NCBI GenBank assembly: GCA_945901125.1
Contig: CAMDKD010000010.1
Span: forward strand, 1-64,000
Direction of reading: 5' to 3'
Source: Bordetella parapertussis
GTDB lineage: Bacteria; Pseudomonadota; Gammaproteobacteria; Burkholderiales; Burkholderiaceae_C
DNA length: 64,000 bases
The notes beneath the pieces were generated by a model. It was not told where the DNA came from, searched no databases, and saw nothing but the letters and a program-made list of their open reading frames with translations. Positions within the stretch are counted from its first letter, which is position 1. Each line of letters opens with the position of its first letter. Position numbers and translations under genes: made by a program. Below are positions 42,345-51,461 of the stretch, piece by piece.

Positions 42345-43268
42345 TTACCAGGCAGGCGCCAATTGCGCCAAACCTTTAGGCGCTAGCTTCTCATCATCGA
42401 AAGTCACCAGCTCATAGGCATCGGGGCGACTGAGCAATTCGCGCAGCAGCTGGTTGTTCATGGCGTGGCCCGAGCGGAATGCACGGTAATGCGCCAGCAA
42501 AGGCTTGCCCAGCAAATACAAATCGCCCATGGCGTCTAGGATTTTGTGTTTGACAAATTCATCGTCGTAGCGCAAGCCGTCGCTGTTGAGCACCTTGTAA
42601 TCGTCCATGACGATGGCGTTGTCCAGACCGCCGCCCAGCGCCAGGCCGTTGGCGCGCAAATGTTCCACGTCGCGGGTAAAGCCGAAAGTGCGGGCGCGCG
42701 CAATATCGCGGCCGTAATGTCCGTTGTCCATGTCAAACGTGACTTCCTGACCGGTGGAATCCACCGCCGGGTGTTTGAAGTCAATTTCAAAACTCAGCTT
42801 GAAACCGTGGTGAGGAAACAAACCGGCCCATTTTTCCTTGTCGCCCTCGCCTTCACGCACCACCACCTCTTTGAGGATTCGCACAAAACGTTTGGGCGCG
42901 TTTTGCATGGCAATACCTGCGCTTTGCAATAAAAACACAAAGGATGAGGACGATCCGTCAAGAATAGGGACTTCTTCGGCCGTGATGTCTATGTACATAT
43001 TGTCCAGACCGAGTCCGCTGCACGCCGACATGAGATGCTCGACCGTGTGCACCTTGACGCCATGGGCTTCGATGGTGGAAGCCATGCGCGTATCGGTGAC
43101 GGCCAACGCACCCACGGGTATGTCCACCGGATGGGCCAGGTCAATCCGTCTAAACACGATGCCGGTGTCGGGCCCGGCGGGACGCAGTGTCAATTCAACA
43201 CGCTGCCCGCTGTGCAAACCGACACCGACCGCGCGGGTCAGGGTTTGTAGCGTTCTTTGTTTCAGCAC
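42345..43268 (-). CDS. lpxC: UDP-3-O-acyl-N-acetylglucosamine deacetylase LpxC
   Basis: A 307-aa zinc deacetylase that commits to lipid A synthesis. Begins MLKQRTLQTLTRAVGVGLHS. The zinc site is seen as His78 in HTVEHLMSA and as KHKILDAMGDLYLLG; the acyl-chain loop and the catalytic His region (RSGHAMNNQLLREL) are present. The length is typical. It follows ftsZ by 9 nt, as the last gene of the dcw cluster. Confidence 0.97.
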   Translation of the reverse strand: MLKQRTLQTLTRAVGVGLHSGQRVELTLRPAGPDTGIVFRRIDLAHPVDIPVGALAVTDTRMASTIEAHGVKVHTVEHLMSACSGLGLDNMYIDITAEEVPILDGSSSSFVFLLQSAGIAMQNAPKRFVRILKEVVVREGEGDKEKWAGLFPHHGFKLSFEIDFKHPAVDSTGQEVTFDMDNGHYGRDIARARTFGFTRDVEHLRANGLALGGGLDNAIVMDDYKVLNSDGLRYDDEFVKHKILDAMGDLYLLGKPLLAHYRAFRSGHAMNNQLLRELLSRPDAYELVTFDDEKLAPKGLAQLAPAW

Positions 43269-43277
43269 TGATTGATT

Positions 43278-44519
43278 TTAGTCAGCCTGCTTGCGCAGAA
43301 ACGCCGGTATTTCGTAATTGTCCATTCCGCCAGAGGATAAGGCGTCCACTTTGGCAGCTGCCTGGGTGCGGTTGGTGCGCCAGACGCTGGGCACATTCAC
43401 ATTAGCCATGTCGCTGCCGGACATGCCGGGGCGGCTCATGCCTGCGTCCGGTGCGGTGGCAGTCGCTGCTTGCAGGGCCATGGGTTCGGTGGTCTGGGAG
43501 TAAGCCACGTTGTCGGTACCGGTGCGAATCACCGACAAAGGCGGTGCGACGCGGCGACCGGCCTGTGCCAGACCGGTGGCCACCACGGTGACGCGGATTT
43601 GCTCACCCAGGGTTTCGTCATAAGCGGTACCGTAAATCACATGCGCTTCAGGAGAAGCAAACGAGCGTATGGTGTTCATGGCTTCGCGCGACTCGGCCAG
43701 TTTCAAAGCACCCTTGGCAGCTGTGATCAATACCAGCACGCCTTTGGCACCGGTCATATCCACGCCCTCGAGCAGCGGGCAGGCCACGGCTTGTTCGGCG
43801 GCGATGCGCGCACGGTCCGGGCCGCTGGCAGTGGCCGTGCCCATCATGGCCTTGCCTTGTTCGCTCATCACGGTGCGCACGTCTTCAAAGTCGACGTTCA
43901 CCAGTGCTTCGACATTGATGATTTCGGCAATGCCGCCGACCGAGTTTTTCAGCACATCGTTGGCAAAAGAAAACGCCTGGTCTTGGCTGACATCGTCGCC
44001 CAGCACTTCCAGCAGTTTCTCGTTCAGCACCACGATCAGTGAATCGACATTGGCTTCTAGCTCAGCCAAGCCTGCTTCGGCATTGGTCATGCGACGTCCA
44101 CCTTCCCAGTCGAAAGGCTTGGTCACCACACCTACTGTGAGGATGCCCATTTCACGTGCGACGCGAGCCACCACCGGGGCTGCGCCGGTGCCGGTACCGC
44201 CGCCCATACCGGCGGTGATGAACACCATGTTGGCGCCTTGCAGCACTTCACGGATGCTGTCTACCGCGGCTTCAGCGGCTGCCTGTCCACGCTCGGGTTT
44301 GCTGCCTGCGCCAAGGCCACTGTCGCCCAATTGAATGACGCGGTTGGCGGAGCTGACCCGCAGGGCTTGCGCGTCGGTGTTGGCGCAAATGAATTCCACA
44401 CCGCGCACGCCGCTTGTGATCATGTGCTCGACCGCGTTGCCACCGCCGCCACCGACACCGATGACACGGATTTGTGTCTCAGGGTTGAAATCGCTTTGTT
44501 CAATCATTTCTATCTTCAT
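43278..44519 (-). CDS. ftsZ: Cell division GTPase FtsZ
   Basis: A 413-aa tubulin homologue that builds the Z ring. Start at MKIEMIEQSDFNP, preceded by GGAGAG; the longer frame is not supported. VIGVGGGGGNAVEHM and the tubulin signature GGGTGTGAAPVVA bind GTP; the T7 synergy loop is present (NVDFEDVRTVM). The C-terminal peptide YEIPAFLRKQAD is the conserved FtsA/ZipA-binding tail, after a ~60-residue variable linker. A 162-nt gap to ftsA may hold its own promoter. Confidence 0.98.
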   Translation of the reverse strand: MKIEMIEQSDFNPETQIRVIGVGGGGGNAVEHMITSGVRGVEFICANTDAQALRVSSANRVIQLGDSGLGAGSKPERGQAAAEAAVDSIREVLQGANMVFITAGMGGGTGTGAAPVVARVAREMGILTVGVVTKPFDWEGGRRMTNAEAGLAELEANVDSLIVVLNEKLLEVLGDDVSQDQAFSFANDVLKNSVGGIAEIINVEALVNVDFEDVRTVMSEQGKAMMGTATASGPDRARIAAEQAVACPLLEGVDMTGAKGVLVLITAAKGALKLAESREAMNTIRSFASPEAHVIYGTAYDETLGEQIRVTVVATGLAQAGRRVAPPLSVIRTGTDNVAYSQTTEPMALQAATATAPDAGMSRPGMSGSDMANVNVPSVWRTNRTQAAAKVDALSSGGMDNYEIPAFLRKQAD

Positions 44520-44681
44520 GTTTCTCTCCGAATGTTTTGTGCAGTTGCCTTGAATATGTGTTTTTGAAGCGTGTGATTTTTCAACTTGGCGGCGCTCCCC
44601 GTGAACAAGGTCGCCATCGACGGCTTTTGAATCGGCGCGGGGGTTCAACAGCTAACACGTGATGTAGTGATGTATGCATGG

Positions 44682-45911
44682 TCAGAAGTTCCCCACAAAC
44701 CAGTCTTTGACACGCCCGACGGCGGTTTTGACTGAACCGTTTTTCTGCGCCACGCGAAAACCGCGCAGTCGCGCCATGCGCGCTTCTTCCAGCAAACCCA
44801 TGACAGTGGCGGCACGCGGGTGCGACACCATGTCTGACAGCGCACTGCTGTAACGCGGCACGCCCCGGCGCACCGCTTTCAAAAATATGTCTTCGCCGAG
44901 TTCGATCATGCCCGGCATCATGGCGCTGCCGCCAGTCAGCACAATGCCGGAGGACAGCACTTCTTCAAATCCTGATTCACGCAACACCTGTTGCACCAGC
45001 GCATAAATTTCTTCGACACGCGGCTCGATCACACCGGCCAGCGCCTGGCGGCTGAGCATGCGCGGGCCGCGGTCGCCCAGACCGGGCACTTCAACTTGTA
45101 TGTTCGGGTCAGCCAGCAATTGTTTGGCAAACCCAGACTCCACTTTGATTTCTTCTGCGTCCTTGGTCGGGGTGCGCAAAGCCATGGCAATGTCGCTGGT
45201 GATTAAATCCCCGGCGATGGGAATCACCGCCGTGTGGCGTATGGCGCCGCCGGTGAAGATGGCCACGTCGGTGCTGCCCGCTCCAATGTCGACCAGCGCC
45301 ACACCGAGTTCTTTTTCATCTGCCGTCAACACCGAGTAGCTCGAGGCCAGCGGGTTGAGCATCAATTGCTCTACATCCAGGCCGCAGCGGCGCACGCATT
45401 TGATGATGTTTTCCGCTGCGCTTTGTGCACCGGTGACGATGTGTATCTTTGCTTCCAGCCGTATGCCGCTCATACCTATCGGCTCTTTCACGTCCTGGCC
45501 GTCGATGATGAATTCCTGCGGTTCGACCAGCAACAAACGCTGGTCGTTAGAGATGTTCACGGCCTTGGCGGTTTCGACCACACGCGCCACATCGGCGGCA
45601 GTGACTTCGCGGTCCTTGACCGCCACCATGCCGTGCGAATTCATGCCTCTGATGTGGCTGCCGGTGATGCCGGTATAGACCCGGGTGATCTTGCAGTCGG
45701 CCATCAATTCAGCTTCCTTCAAAGCCATTTGTATGCTTTGAACTGTCGCGTCTATGTTGACCACCACGCCGCGCTTGAGGCCGGTGCTGGGCGCAATGCC
45801 GAAGCCGGCCAGTTTGAGCTCGGCGCCAGGCAACACCTCGGCCACCACCACCATGACTTTGCTGGTGCCGATGTCTAGGCCTACGACCAGGTCTTTGTAT
45901 TCTTTTGCCAT
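44682..45911 (-). CDS. ftsA: Cell division protein FtsA
   Basis: A 409-aa actin-fold protein that tethers FtsZ to the membrane. Start at MAKEYKDLVVGLDIGTSKVM, the usual N-terminus, not the 23-codon extension. The ATPase motifs include GLDIGTSK, LVDIGAGSTDVAIF and VLTGGSAMMPGM. The 1C domain (~85-165) is intact. The C-terminal GRVKDWFVGNF is the amphipathic membrane-targeting helix. Confidence 0.97.
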   Translation of the reverse strand: MAKEYKDLVVGLDIGTSKVMVVVAEVLPGAELKLAGFGIAPSTGLKRGVVVNIDATVQSIQMALKEAELMADCKITRVYTGITGSHIRGMNSHGMVAVKDREVTAADVARVVETAKAVNISNDQRLLLVEPQEFIIDGQDVKEPIGMSGIRLEAKIHIVTGAQSAAENIIKCVRRCGLDVEQLMLNPLASSYSVLTADEKELGVALVDIGAGSTDVAIFTGGAIRHTAVIPIAGDLITSDIAMALRTPTKDAEEIKVESGFAKQLLADPNIQVEVPGLGDRGPRMLSRQALAGVIEPRVEEIYALVQQVLRESGFEEVLSSGIVLTGGSAMMPGMIELGEDIFLKAVRRGVPRYSSALSDMVSHPRAATVMGLLEEARMARLRGFRVAQKNGSVKTAVGRVKDWFVGNF

Positions 45912-45927
45912 GCCAACCTCTTTGTGC

Positions 45928-46740
45928 TTACCTTGTTGCCGTTGTATCCAATGTGCTGACACCGCGTAAACGCAGTGCATAGCCGTTCACATGCCGCAAA
46001 TCCGCCGACTCCAGCGCCTGTGTCTGTCTGCCGTAACGCTGGCTGACCTGCGCCAGCGTTTGCGTCAGACGGCTGACACGCGCCATCACTTCCTCTTGTG
46101 AGCCACGCCCGAGTTCTATGCGCGCCCCGTTTTTGAATTGAGCGCGCCAACTGCCCCGGCCGGTCAATTCCAAACCATTGATGTTCAATTCCAGTTGACT
46201 GAACACCGGGCCCAAGGTGAGATACATCTGCCAGACTTTGGCGGACTCGTTGTCAGGTCCGGACAAATGCGGCAGGTTTTCGTTGTCGAGTTCACCGAAG
46301 TTGGCGCTGAACACCTCGCCTTGGGTATTGAGCAAACGCGAATCTGCTTCTGCGCCCCAATAAGCCACCGGCTCGTGTTCATCTATGTCCACCCGCAAAC
46401 GGTCAGGGAACTCGCGCCGCACAGTGGCCTGACGCACCCAAGGCACGTTCTCGAACGATGCGCGCGCCTTGCCCAAATCCACCGTGAAGAAACTGCCTTG
46501 CAAACGCGGCACCACATTGGCCCGCAACGTCACTTCGTTGTTGTGCCGGATGTCCCCGTGCACGCTGATGCCGGTGATGGCAAACGCCGGATGCCGCACC
46601 GCCCACCACAGCGACATCACCACGCACAGCACCGCAACGCCGGTGAACATTAAAGCGCTGGTGATGTTCATCAAGCGCACATCCAGTGCGAGTTCGGGCT
46701 TTGTGTCGGTGCGCATGTGCATGGCATCGCGTGCTTTCAT
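45928..46740 (-). CDS. ftsQ: Cell division protein FtsQ
   Basis: A 270-aa bitopic protein of the FtsQLB complex. The ATG overlaps the ddlB stop (ATGA). One membrane helix (SALMFTGVAVLCVVMSLWWA) is followed by a POTRA domain (FAITGISVHGDIRHNNEVTL) and the beta domain (WVRQATVRREFPDRLRVDID, the conserved FtsQ block). It lies 16 nt before ftsA. Confidence 0.95.
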   Translation of the reverse strand: MKARDAMHMRTDTKPELALDVRLMNITSALMFTGVAVLCVVMSLWWAVRHPAFAITGISVHGDIRHNNEVTLRANVVPRLQGSFFTVDLGKARASFENVPWVRQATVRREFPDRLRVDIDEHEPVAYWGAEADSRLLNTQGEVFSANFGELDNENLPHLSGPDNESAKVWQMYLTLGPVFSQLELNINGLELTGRGSWRAQFKNGARIELGRGSQEEVMARVSRLTQTLAQVSQRYGRQTQALESADLRHVNGYALRLRGVSTLDTTATR

Positions 46741-47711
46741 GACTGGCGCACCCCCATGCGTGTATCCAGCCGCGCAGTGCTGAGAATATGCAAACACAAA
46801 TCGGCATACGACATGCCTGCGGCCTTGGCTGACATAGGTACCAGCGAGTGACCGGTCATGCCCGGGCTGGTGTTCATCTCCAGCAAGAAAGCTTTGCGGT
46901 CAGTGGCGCGGATCATCACATCGGCACGGCCCCAACCCCGGCAACCCAAGGCCCGGTAAGCCGCCACACTCATGGCCTGAATCGCTTGTTCTTCTGCCGC
47001 CGGTAAACCGCTAGGGCAGTGGTACTTCACTTCATCGGTGAAGTATTTGTTCTGGTAGTCATAAGCGCCGTCGGGTGCGGCGATCCGCACCACTGGCAAG
47101 GCTTTGGCGTTATCGCCTTCACCTAGCACCGGACAAGTGACTTCTTCGCCTTGAATGAATGCTTCGCACAACAAGTCCGGGTCGTAGCCGGTGGCCAGCT
47201 TGACAGCCGCTGGCAGTTGATCCGCTTGCGTGACTTTGCTCACGCCAATGGATGAACCTTCGTGCGGCGGTTTGACGATCAGCGGCAAACCGAGTTGCGC
47301 CGGAATGTCGGCCAGTGCTTGTGCGGTTTGTTGTGATGGTGTCAGCCACACCGACGCAGGTGTGGACAAACCCTCGGCCACCCAAATGCGTTTGGTCATG
47401 TGCTTGTCCATGGCAATGGCGGACGCCATCACGCCGGAACCGGTATAGGGAATACCCATCAATTCCAACGCGCCTTGCACGGTGCCGTCTTCGCCGTGTC
47501 GGCCATGCAAAGCAATGAACACATGGCTGAAGTGCTGATCACGCAAATTCAATAAAGGCTGCTCTGCCGGATCGAACGCATGCGCATTCACGCCCAGCGA
47601 CTGCAAAGCCTCAAGCACGCCTTTGCCGGACAACAACGACACCTCGCGTTCTGCCGAGTGACCGCCCGTCAGCACAGCCACTTTGGCACTGTGTTTGTCC
47701 AACGTCATCAT
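46737..47711 (-). CDS. ddlB: D-alanine--D-alanine ligase DdlB
   Basis: A 324-aa ATP-grasp ligase that makes D-Ala-D-Ala for peptidoglycan. KVAVLTGGHSAEREVSLLSG and IALHGRHGEDGTVQGALELM are the family N-terminal signatures; FLLEMNTSPGMTGHSLVPMS is the C-terminal one. The start codon overlaps the murC stop. The MurC-Ddl-FtsQ order is that of classical dcw clusters. Confidence 0.97.
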   Translation of the reverse strand: MMTLDKHSAKVAVLTGGHSAEREVSLLSGKGVLEALQSLGVNAHAFDPAEQPLLNLRDQHFSHVFIALHGRHGEDGTVQGALELMGIPYTGSGVMASAIAMDKHMTKRIWVAEGLSTPASVWLTPSQQTAQALADIPAQLGLPLIVKPPHEGSSIGVSKVTQADQLPAAVKLATGYDPDLLCEAFIQGEEVTCPVLGEGDNAKALPVVRIAAPDGAYDYQNKYFTDEVKYHCPSGLPAAEEQAIQAMSVAAYRALGCRGWGRADVMIRATDRKAFLLEMNTSPGMTGHSLVPMSAKAAGMSYADLCLHILSTARLDTRMGVRQS

Positions 47712-49138
47712 GACTTCACCACCTTGAGCACAGGTTTGTGGTCGCTGCTTGCGTTTTGCAAGCGCACAGGCAATTGGCCGATGGAGCCTGCGCCCATGCA
47801 CATCACCACATCACCGTCCTGCGCTTGCTGACGCACCAGTTCTTCCAACTGAGTCAGGTCTTGGGCGAACACCAGTTCCTGCTGCCCGGCCACACGCAGC
47901 GCATGCGCCAATGCGCGACCGTCGGCGGCGGCAATCGGGGTTTCACCGGCGGCATACACCTCGGTCAACCAGACCACGTCGGCGAGTCGCAGCACTTGCA
48001 CAAAATCTTCAAAACAGTCGCGCGTGCGGGTGTAACGGTGCGGCTGAAAGGCCAGCACCAGGCGACGCCCGGGGAAAGCACCGCGCGCAGCCTGGAGGGT
48101 GGCCGCCAGTTCCACCGGATGGTGTCCGTAATCTTCAATCAATGTGTAATGACCACCGCGGTGGTTTGTCATTTCACCGTGATTCTGGAAACGCCTGCCC
48201 ACGCCTTTGAATCCGGCCAATGCCTGCACCACAGCGGCATCCGGGATATTCAACTCCACTGCAATCGAAATAGCGGCCAAGGCGTTGCGCACGTTGTGCA
48301 AACCTGGCAGGTTGAGGTCAATCTGCATATCAGGCAAGGTGATGCCGTTGCTGCGGGTCACGCGAAACTGCATGCGCGAACCAACAGCTTTGACACCGTG
48401 CGCTCTGACCTGTGCACCTTCTGACAAACCGTAACTGGTGATGGGCCGCGACACGTCGGGAAATATGCTGTGCAACACCGGGTCGTCGGCGCACAGCACC
48501 GCCGCGCCGTAAAACGGCATGCGGTGCAAAAACTCTATGAATGCGTTTTTCAGTTTGTTGAAATCGTGACCATAGGTTTCCATGTGGTCGGCGTCAATAT
48601 TGGTGACCACCGACATGATGGGATTCAAATTCAGAAACGAAGCATCGGATTCATCGGCTTCGACCACGATGTAATCGCCGGATCCCAATTTGGCATTGGC
48701 ACCTGCGCTGATGAGTCGCCCGCCGATGACAAAGGTCGGGTCCATGCCGGCTTGCGCCAACACACTGGCGACCAGGCTGGTGGTGGTGGTTTTGCCGTGC
48801 GTACCGGCGATGGCTATGCCTTGTTTCAAACGCATCAACTCGGCCAGCATGACGGCACGCGGCACCACCGGTATGAGTTTGCTGTGCGCGGCGACGACTT
48901 CCGGGTTGTCGGCTTGCACCGCTGTCGACGTGACCACGGCACCGGCGCCTGCAATATGCATGGCATCGTGGCCGACACTGGTGCGTATGCCCATGGCCTG
49001 CAAGCGGCGCAGCACCGGGCCATCAGCTATATCAGAACCTGAGACGGTATAGCCCAGGTTGTGCAAAATTTCGGCGATGCCGCTCATGCCCGAGCCGCCT
49101 ATGCCGACGAAATGCACATGGCTGATGGCGTGCTTCAT
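47708..49138 (-). CDS. murC: UDP-N-acetylmuramate--L-alanine ligase MurC
   Basis: A 476-aa Mur ligase that adds the first L-Ala. Start MKHAISHVHFVGIGGSGMSG matches the family; the ATG overlaps the murG stop. ATP loop GTHGKTTTTSLVASV, then VVEADESDASFL and NIDADHMETYGHDF. The presence of both MurC and Mpl shows de novo synthesis plus recycling. Confidence 0.97.
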   Translation of the reverse strand: MKHAISHVHFVGIGGSGMSGIAEILHNLGYTVSGSDIADGPVLRRLQAMGIRTSVGHDAMHIAGAGAVVTSTAVQADNPEVVAAHSKLIPVVPRAVMLAELMRLKQGIAIAGTHGKTTTTSLVASVLAQAGMDPTFVIGGRLISAGANAKLGSGDYIVVEADESDASFLNLNPIMSVVTNIDADHMETYGHDFNKLKNAFIEFLHRMPFYGAAVLCADDPVLHSIFPDVSRPITSYGLSEGAQVRAHGVKAVGSRMQFRVTRSNGITLPDMQIDLNLPGLHNVRNALAAISIAVELNIPDAAVVQALAGFKGVGRRFQNHGEMTNHRGGHYTLIEDYGHHPVELAATLQAARGAFPGRRLVLAFQPHRYTRTRDCFEDFVQVLRLADVVWLTEVYAAGETPIAAADGRALAHALRVAGQQELVFAQDLTQLEELVRQQAQDGDVVMCMGAGSIGQLPVRLQNASSDHKPVLKVVKS

Positions 49139-50202
49139 GCGCTCACCTCTTCGCAGGCTGTCACCACATCGTGTGCCGCACCGGTCTTGCGCAATGCGTA
49201 GGCGTTGATGGCAGCTCGCTGCAATTGCGCTCGGTCTGTGGTTTGCAAAAAGTTCGCCAACGCGGCAGCGGTCAAACTGTGTTGCGGCATCAACCAACCG
49301 GCTTGTTGTGACACCAGAAATTGAGCGTTCACTGTTTGATGGTCATCCACCGCGTGCGGAAACGGTACAAACAAAGCGGCAGCACCCACGGCAGCGATTT
49401 CGCTCACGGTGCTGGCCCCGGCGCGGCAAATCACCAAGTCAGCTTCGGCAAATGCAGACGCGGTATCGTCAATGAAAGCCAGCAACTCGGCTTGCACACC
49501 CACTTGTGAATAATTCGCTTGCAAGGTATTCAGGTGTTTGGCACCGCCTTGGTGAATGACTTGCGGGCGTTGGTCGGCAGGCATCAATGCCAATGCTTGC
49601 GGCACCACACTGTTCAAAGCCTGTGCACCCAGACTGCCGCCGATCACCAGCACACGCAATACGCCGCTGCGCCCTGCCAAACGTTGTTCAGGTGCGGCCT
49701 GGTCCAGAAATGCGGCTCGCATGGGGTTGCCCACCCATTGGGCTTTGGGCAATACGCCGGGAAATGCGGACAAGACTTTGTCTGCGATCTGTGCCAGCAC
49801 TTTGTTGGCAAGACCTGCTACCGAGTTTTGTTCATGCAGCACCAGCGGTTTGCCGCAAAGCACGCCCATCAAGCCGCCGGGGAAACTGATGTAGCCGCCC
49901 ATGCCTATCAATACATCGGGACGCAAACGCCGCACCACCCGCAGGCTTTGCCAAAATGCTTGCAGCAAACGCAGAGGCAATAAGGCCATGGTCACCAGGC
50001 CTTTGCCGCGCAGTCCGCCGAAACGCACAGCTTCCAACACAAAACCTTTGGCCGGCACCAGTTGGCTTTCCATGCTCGGCGGCGGCGCGCCCAGCCAGTG
50101 CACGTTCCAGCCGCGACTGCGCAACAACTCAGCCACAGCCAATCCAGGAAAAATATGCCCGCCGGTACCACCGGCCATGACCAATGCGGTGCGTGTCGTC
50201 AT
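49135..50202 (-). CDS. murG: Lipid II-forming GlcNAc transferase MurG
   Basis: A 355-aa GT28 enzyme on the inner face of the membrane that adds GlcNAc to lipid I. The N-terminal glycine-rich loop is MAGGTGGHIFPGLAVAELL; HEQNSVAGLANKVLA and the C-terminal UDP-binding region (VICRAGASTVSEIAAVGAAA) are clear. It overlaps ftsW and murC by 4 nt each. Confidence 0.97.
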   Translation of the reverse strand: MTTRTALVMAGGTGGHIFPGLAVAELLRSRGWNVHWLGAPPPSMESQLVPAKGFVLEAVRFGGLRGKGLVTMALLPLRLLQAFWQSLRVVRRLRPDVLIGMGGYISFPGGLMGVLCGKPLVLHEQNSVAGLANKVLAQIADKVLSAFPGVLPKAQWVGNPMRAAFLDQAAPEQRLAGRSGVLRVLVIGGSLGAQALNSVVPQALALMPADQRPQVIHQGGAKHLNTLQANYSQVGVQAELLAFIDDTASAFAEADLVICRAGASTVSEIAAVGAAALFVPFPHAVDDHQTVNAQFLVSQQAGWLMPQHSLTAAALANFLQTTDRAQLQRAAINAYALRKTGAAHDVVTACEEVSA

Positions 50203-51461
50203 ACACGGCCTCCGTGCATCAACAAACGGTTTTCATAGTCGACGCGCAACACAATGGCTAAGGCGATCAGGTTGAGCAAAATAGCTGAACCGCCGTAACT
50301 CATCAAAGGCAATGTCAGCCCTTTGGTCGGCAAGGCACCCAGGTTGACGCCCATGTTGATGAAGGCCTGAAACCCTATCCACACACCGACACCTTGCGCG
50401 ACCAGGCCGGAGAACACGCGGTCCATGGCGATGGCTTGGCGGCCAATGAACATGATGCGCCGTGTCAACCACATAAACACCGCGATCACGGTGACCACGC
50501 CGACCAGTCCGAATTCTTCACCCAGCACTGCCAGCAAAAAGTCGGTATGTGCCTCGGGTAGCCAATGCAGTTTTTCTACGCTGCCGCCCAGACCAACACC
50601 AAAGATTTCGCCACGCCCGATAGCTATCAGTGAATGCGACAACTGGTAACCCTTGCCCAATGCATAGTCAGCACCGAACGGATCCAGGTAAGCAAAAATG
50701 CGTTCGCGCCGCCAGGGCGACAGCGCAATCATCAAACTGAAGGCAACAGCCAAAATACCTGTGATCAACAAAAACATGCGGGCATTGACGCCGCCTAAAA
50801 ATAAGATGCCCATGGCGATGACCGCAATCACCAGGAATGCGCCCATGTCGGGTTCGGCCAGCAGTAACGAGCCGACGATGGCAATCGCCACCGCCATCGG
50901 CGTCACCGCAGCAAAGAATTTTTCCTTCACATCCATTTTTCGCACCATGTAATTGGCGGCGTACAACAGCGTGCCGAGTTTGGCCAGTTCGGACGGCTGA
51001 AAGTTCATCAGTCCCAGACCGATCCAGCGGCGCGCACCGTTGACGCTTTTGCCGATGAACGGCAACAACACGGCAATCAACAACACAATAGACACGATGA
51101 ACACCCAAGGGGCAACTTTTTCCCAACGGTCCATGGACACTTGAAACACCAGCAGTGCGGCCACAAAACCGATGAACAAGGACAGGCAATGGCGCGCCAA
51201 AAACTGTGCCTGCCAGACGCTGCTGTCCTGTGCACCGTCGTTCAATGCGATTGACGCTGAGTACACCATCACCAGGCCCCATAACAACAAACCGGCAATC
51301 GCCCAGATCAAGGCCTGATCAAAACCTTTGATGCTGCCGGGCGCTGCGCCGGTGCGAGTGAATTCGCGTCCGTGCACCCGCACAGGCAATGCGTCCATGC
51401 CCTCTTTGGGCGGGTTGCCGAACCAGCGGCCTATGCGATCGCTGAGGGTGATCTGGCTCAT
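50199..51461 (-). CDS. ftsW: Septal peptidoglycan glycosyltransferase FtsW
   Basis: A 420-aa SEDS protein; start MSQITLSDRIGRWF overlaps the murD stop. A ~55-residue cytosolic N-terminus precedes about ten membrane helices. SEDS blocks: RRWIGLGLMNFQPSELAKLG, LAEPDMGAFLVI, SLIAIGRGEIFGVGLGGSVE and LPLMSYGGSAILLNL. It partners FtsI and sits in the dcw cluster, which separates it from the RodA copy at 35293-36447. Confidence 0.96.
   Translation of the reverse strand: MSQITLSDRIGRWFGNPPKEGMDALPVRVHGREFTRTGAAPGSIKGFDQALIWAIAGLLLWGLVMVYSASIALNDGAQDSSVWQAQFLARHCLSLFIGFVAALLVFQVSMDRWEKVAPWVFIVSIVLLIAVLLPFIGKSVNGARRWIGLGLMNFQPSELAKLGTLLYAANYMVRKMDVKEKFFAAVTPMAVAIAIVGSLLLAEPDMGAFLVIAVIAMGILFLGGVNARMFLLITGILAVAFSLMIALSPWRRERIFAYLDPFGADYALGKGYQLSHSLIAIGRGEIFGVGLGGSVEKLHWLPEAHTDFLLAVLGEEFGLVGVVTVIAVFMWLTRRIMFIGRQAIAMDRVFSGLVAQGVGVWIGFQAFINMGVNLGALPTKGLTLPLMSYGGSAILLNLIALAIVLRVDYENRLLMHGGRV

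Noticed and set aside
44520..44648. Longer ftsZ start
   Set aside because: The inner ATG has GGAGAG at the right distance and gives the conserved N-terminus; similar extensions of ftsA, ftsQ, ddlB, murC, ftsW and murD were trimmed for the same reason.
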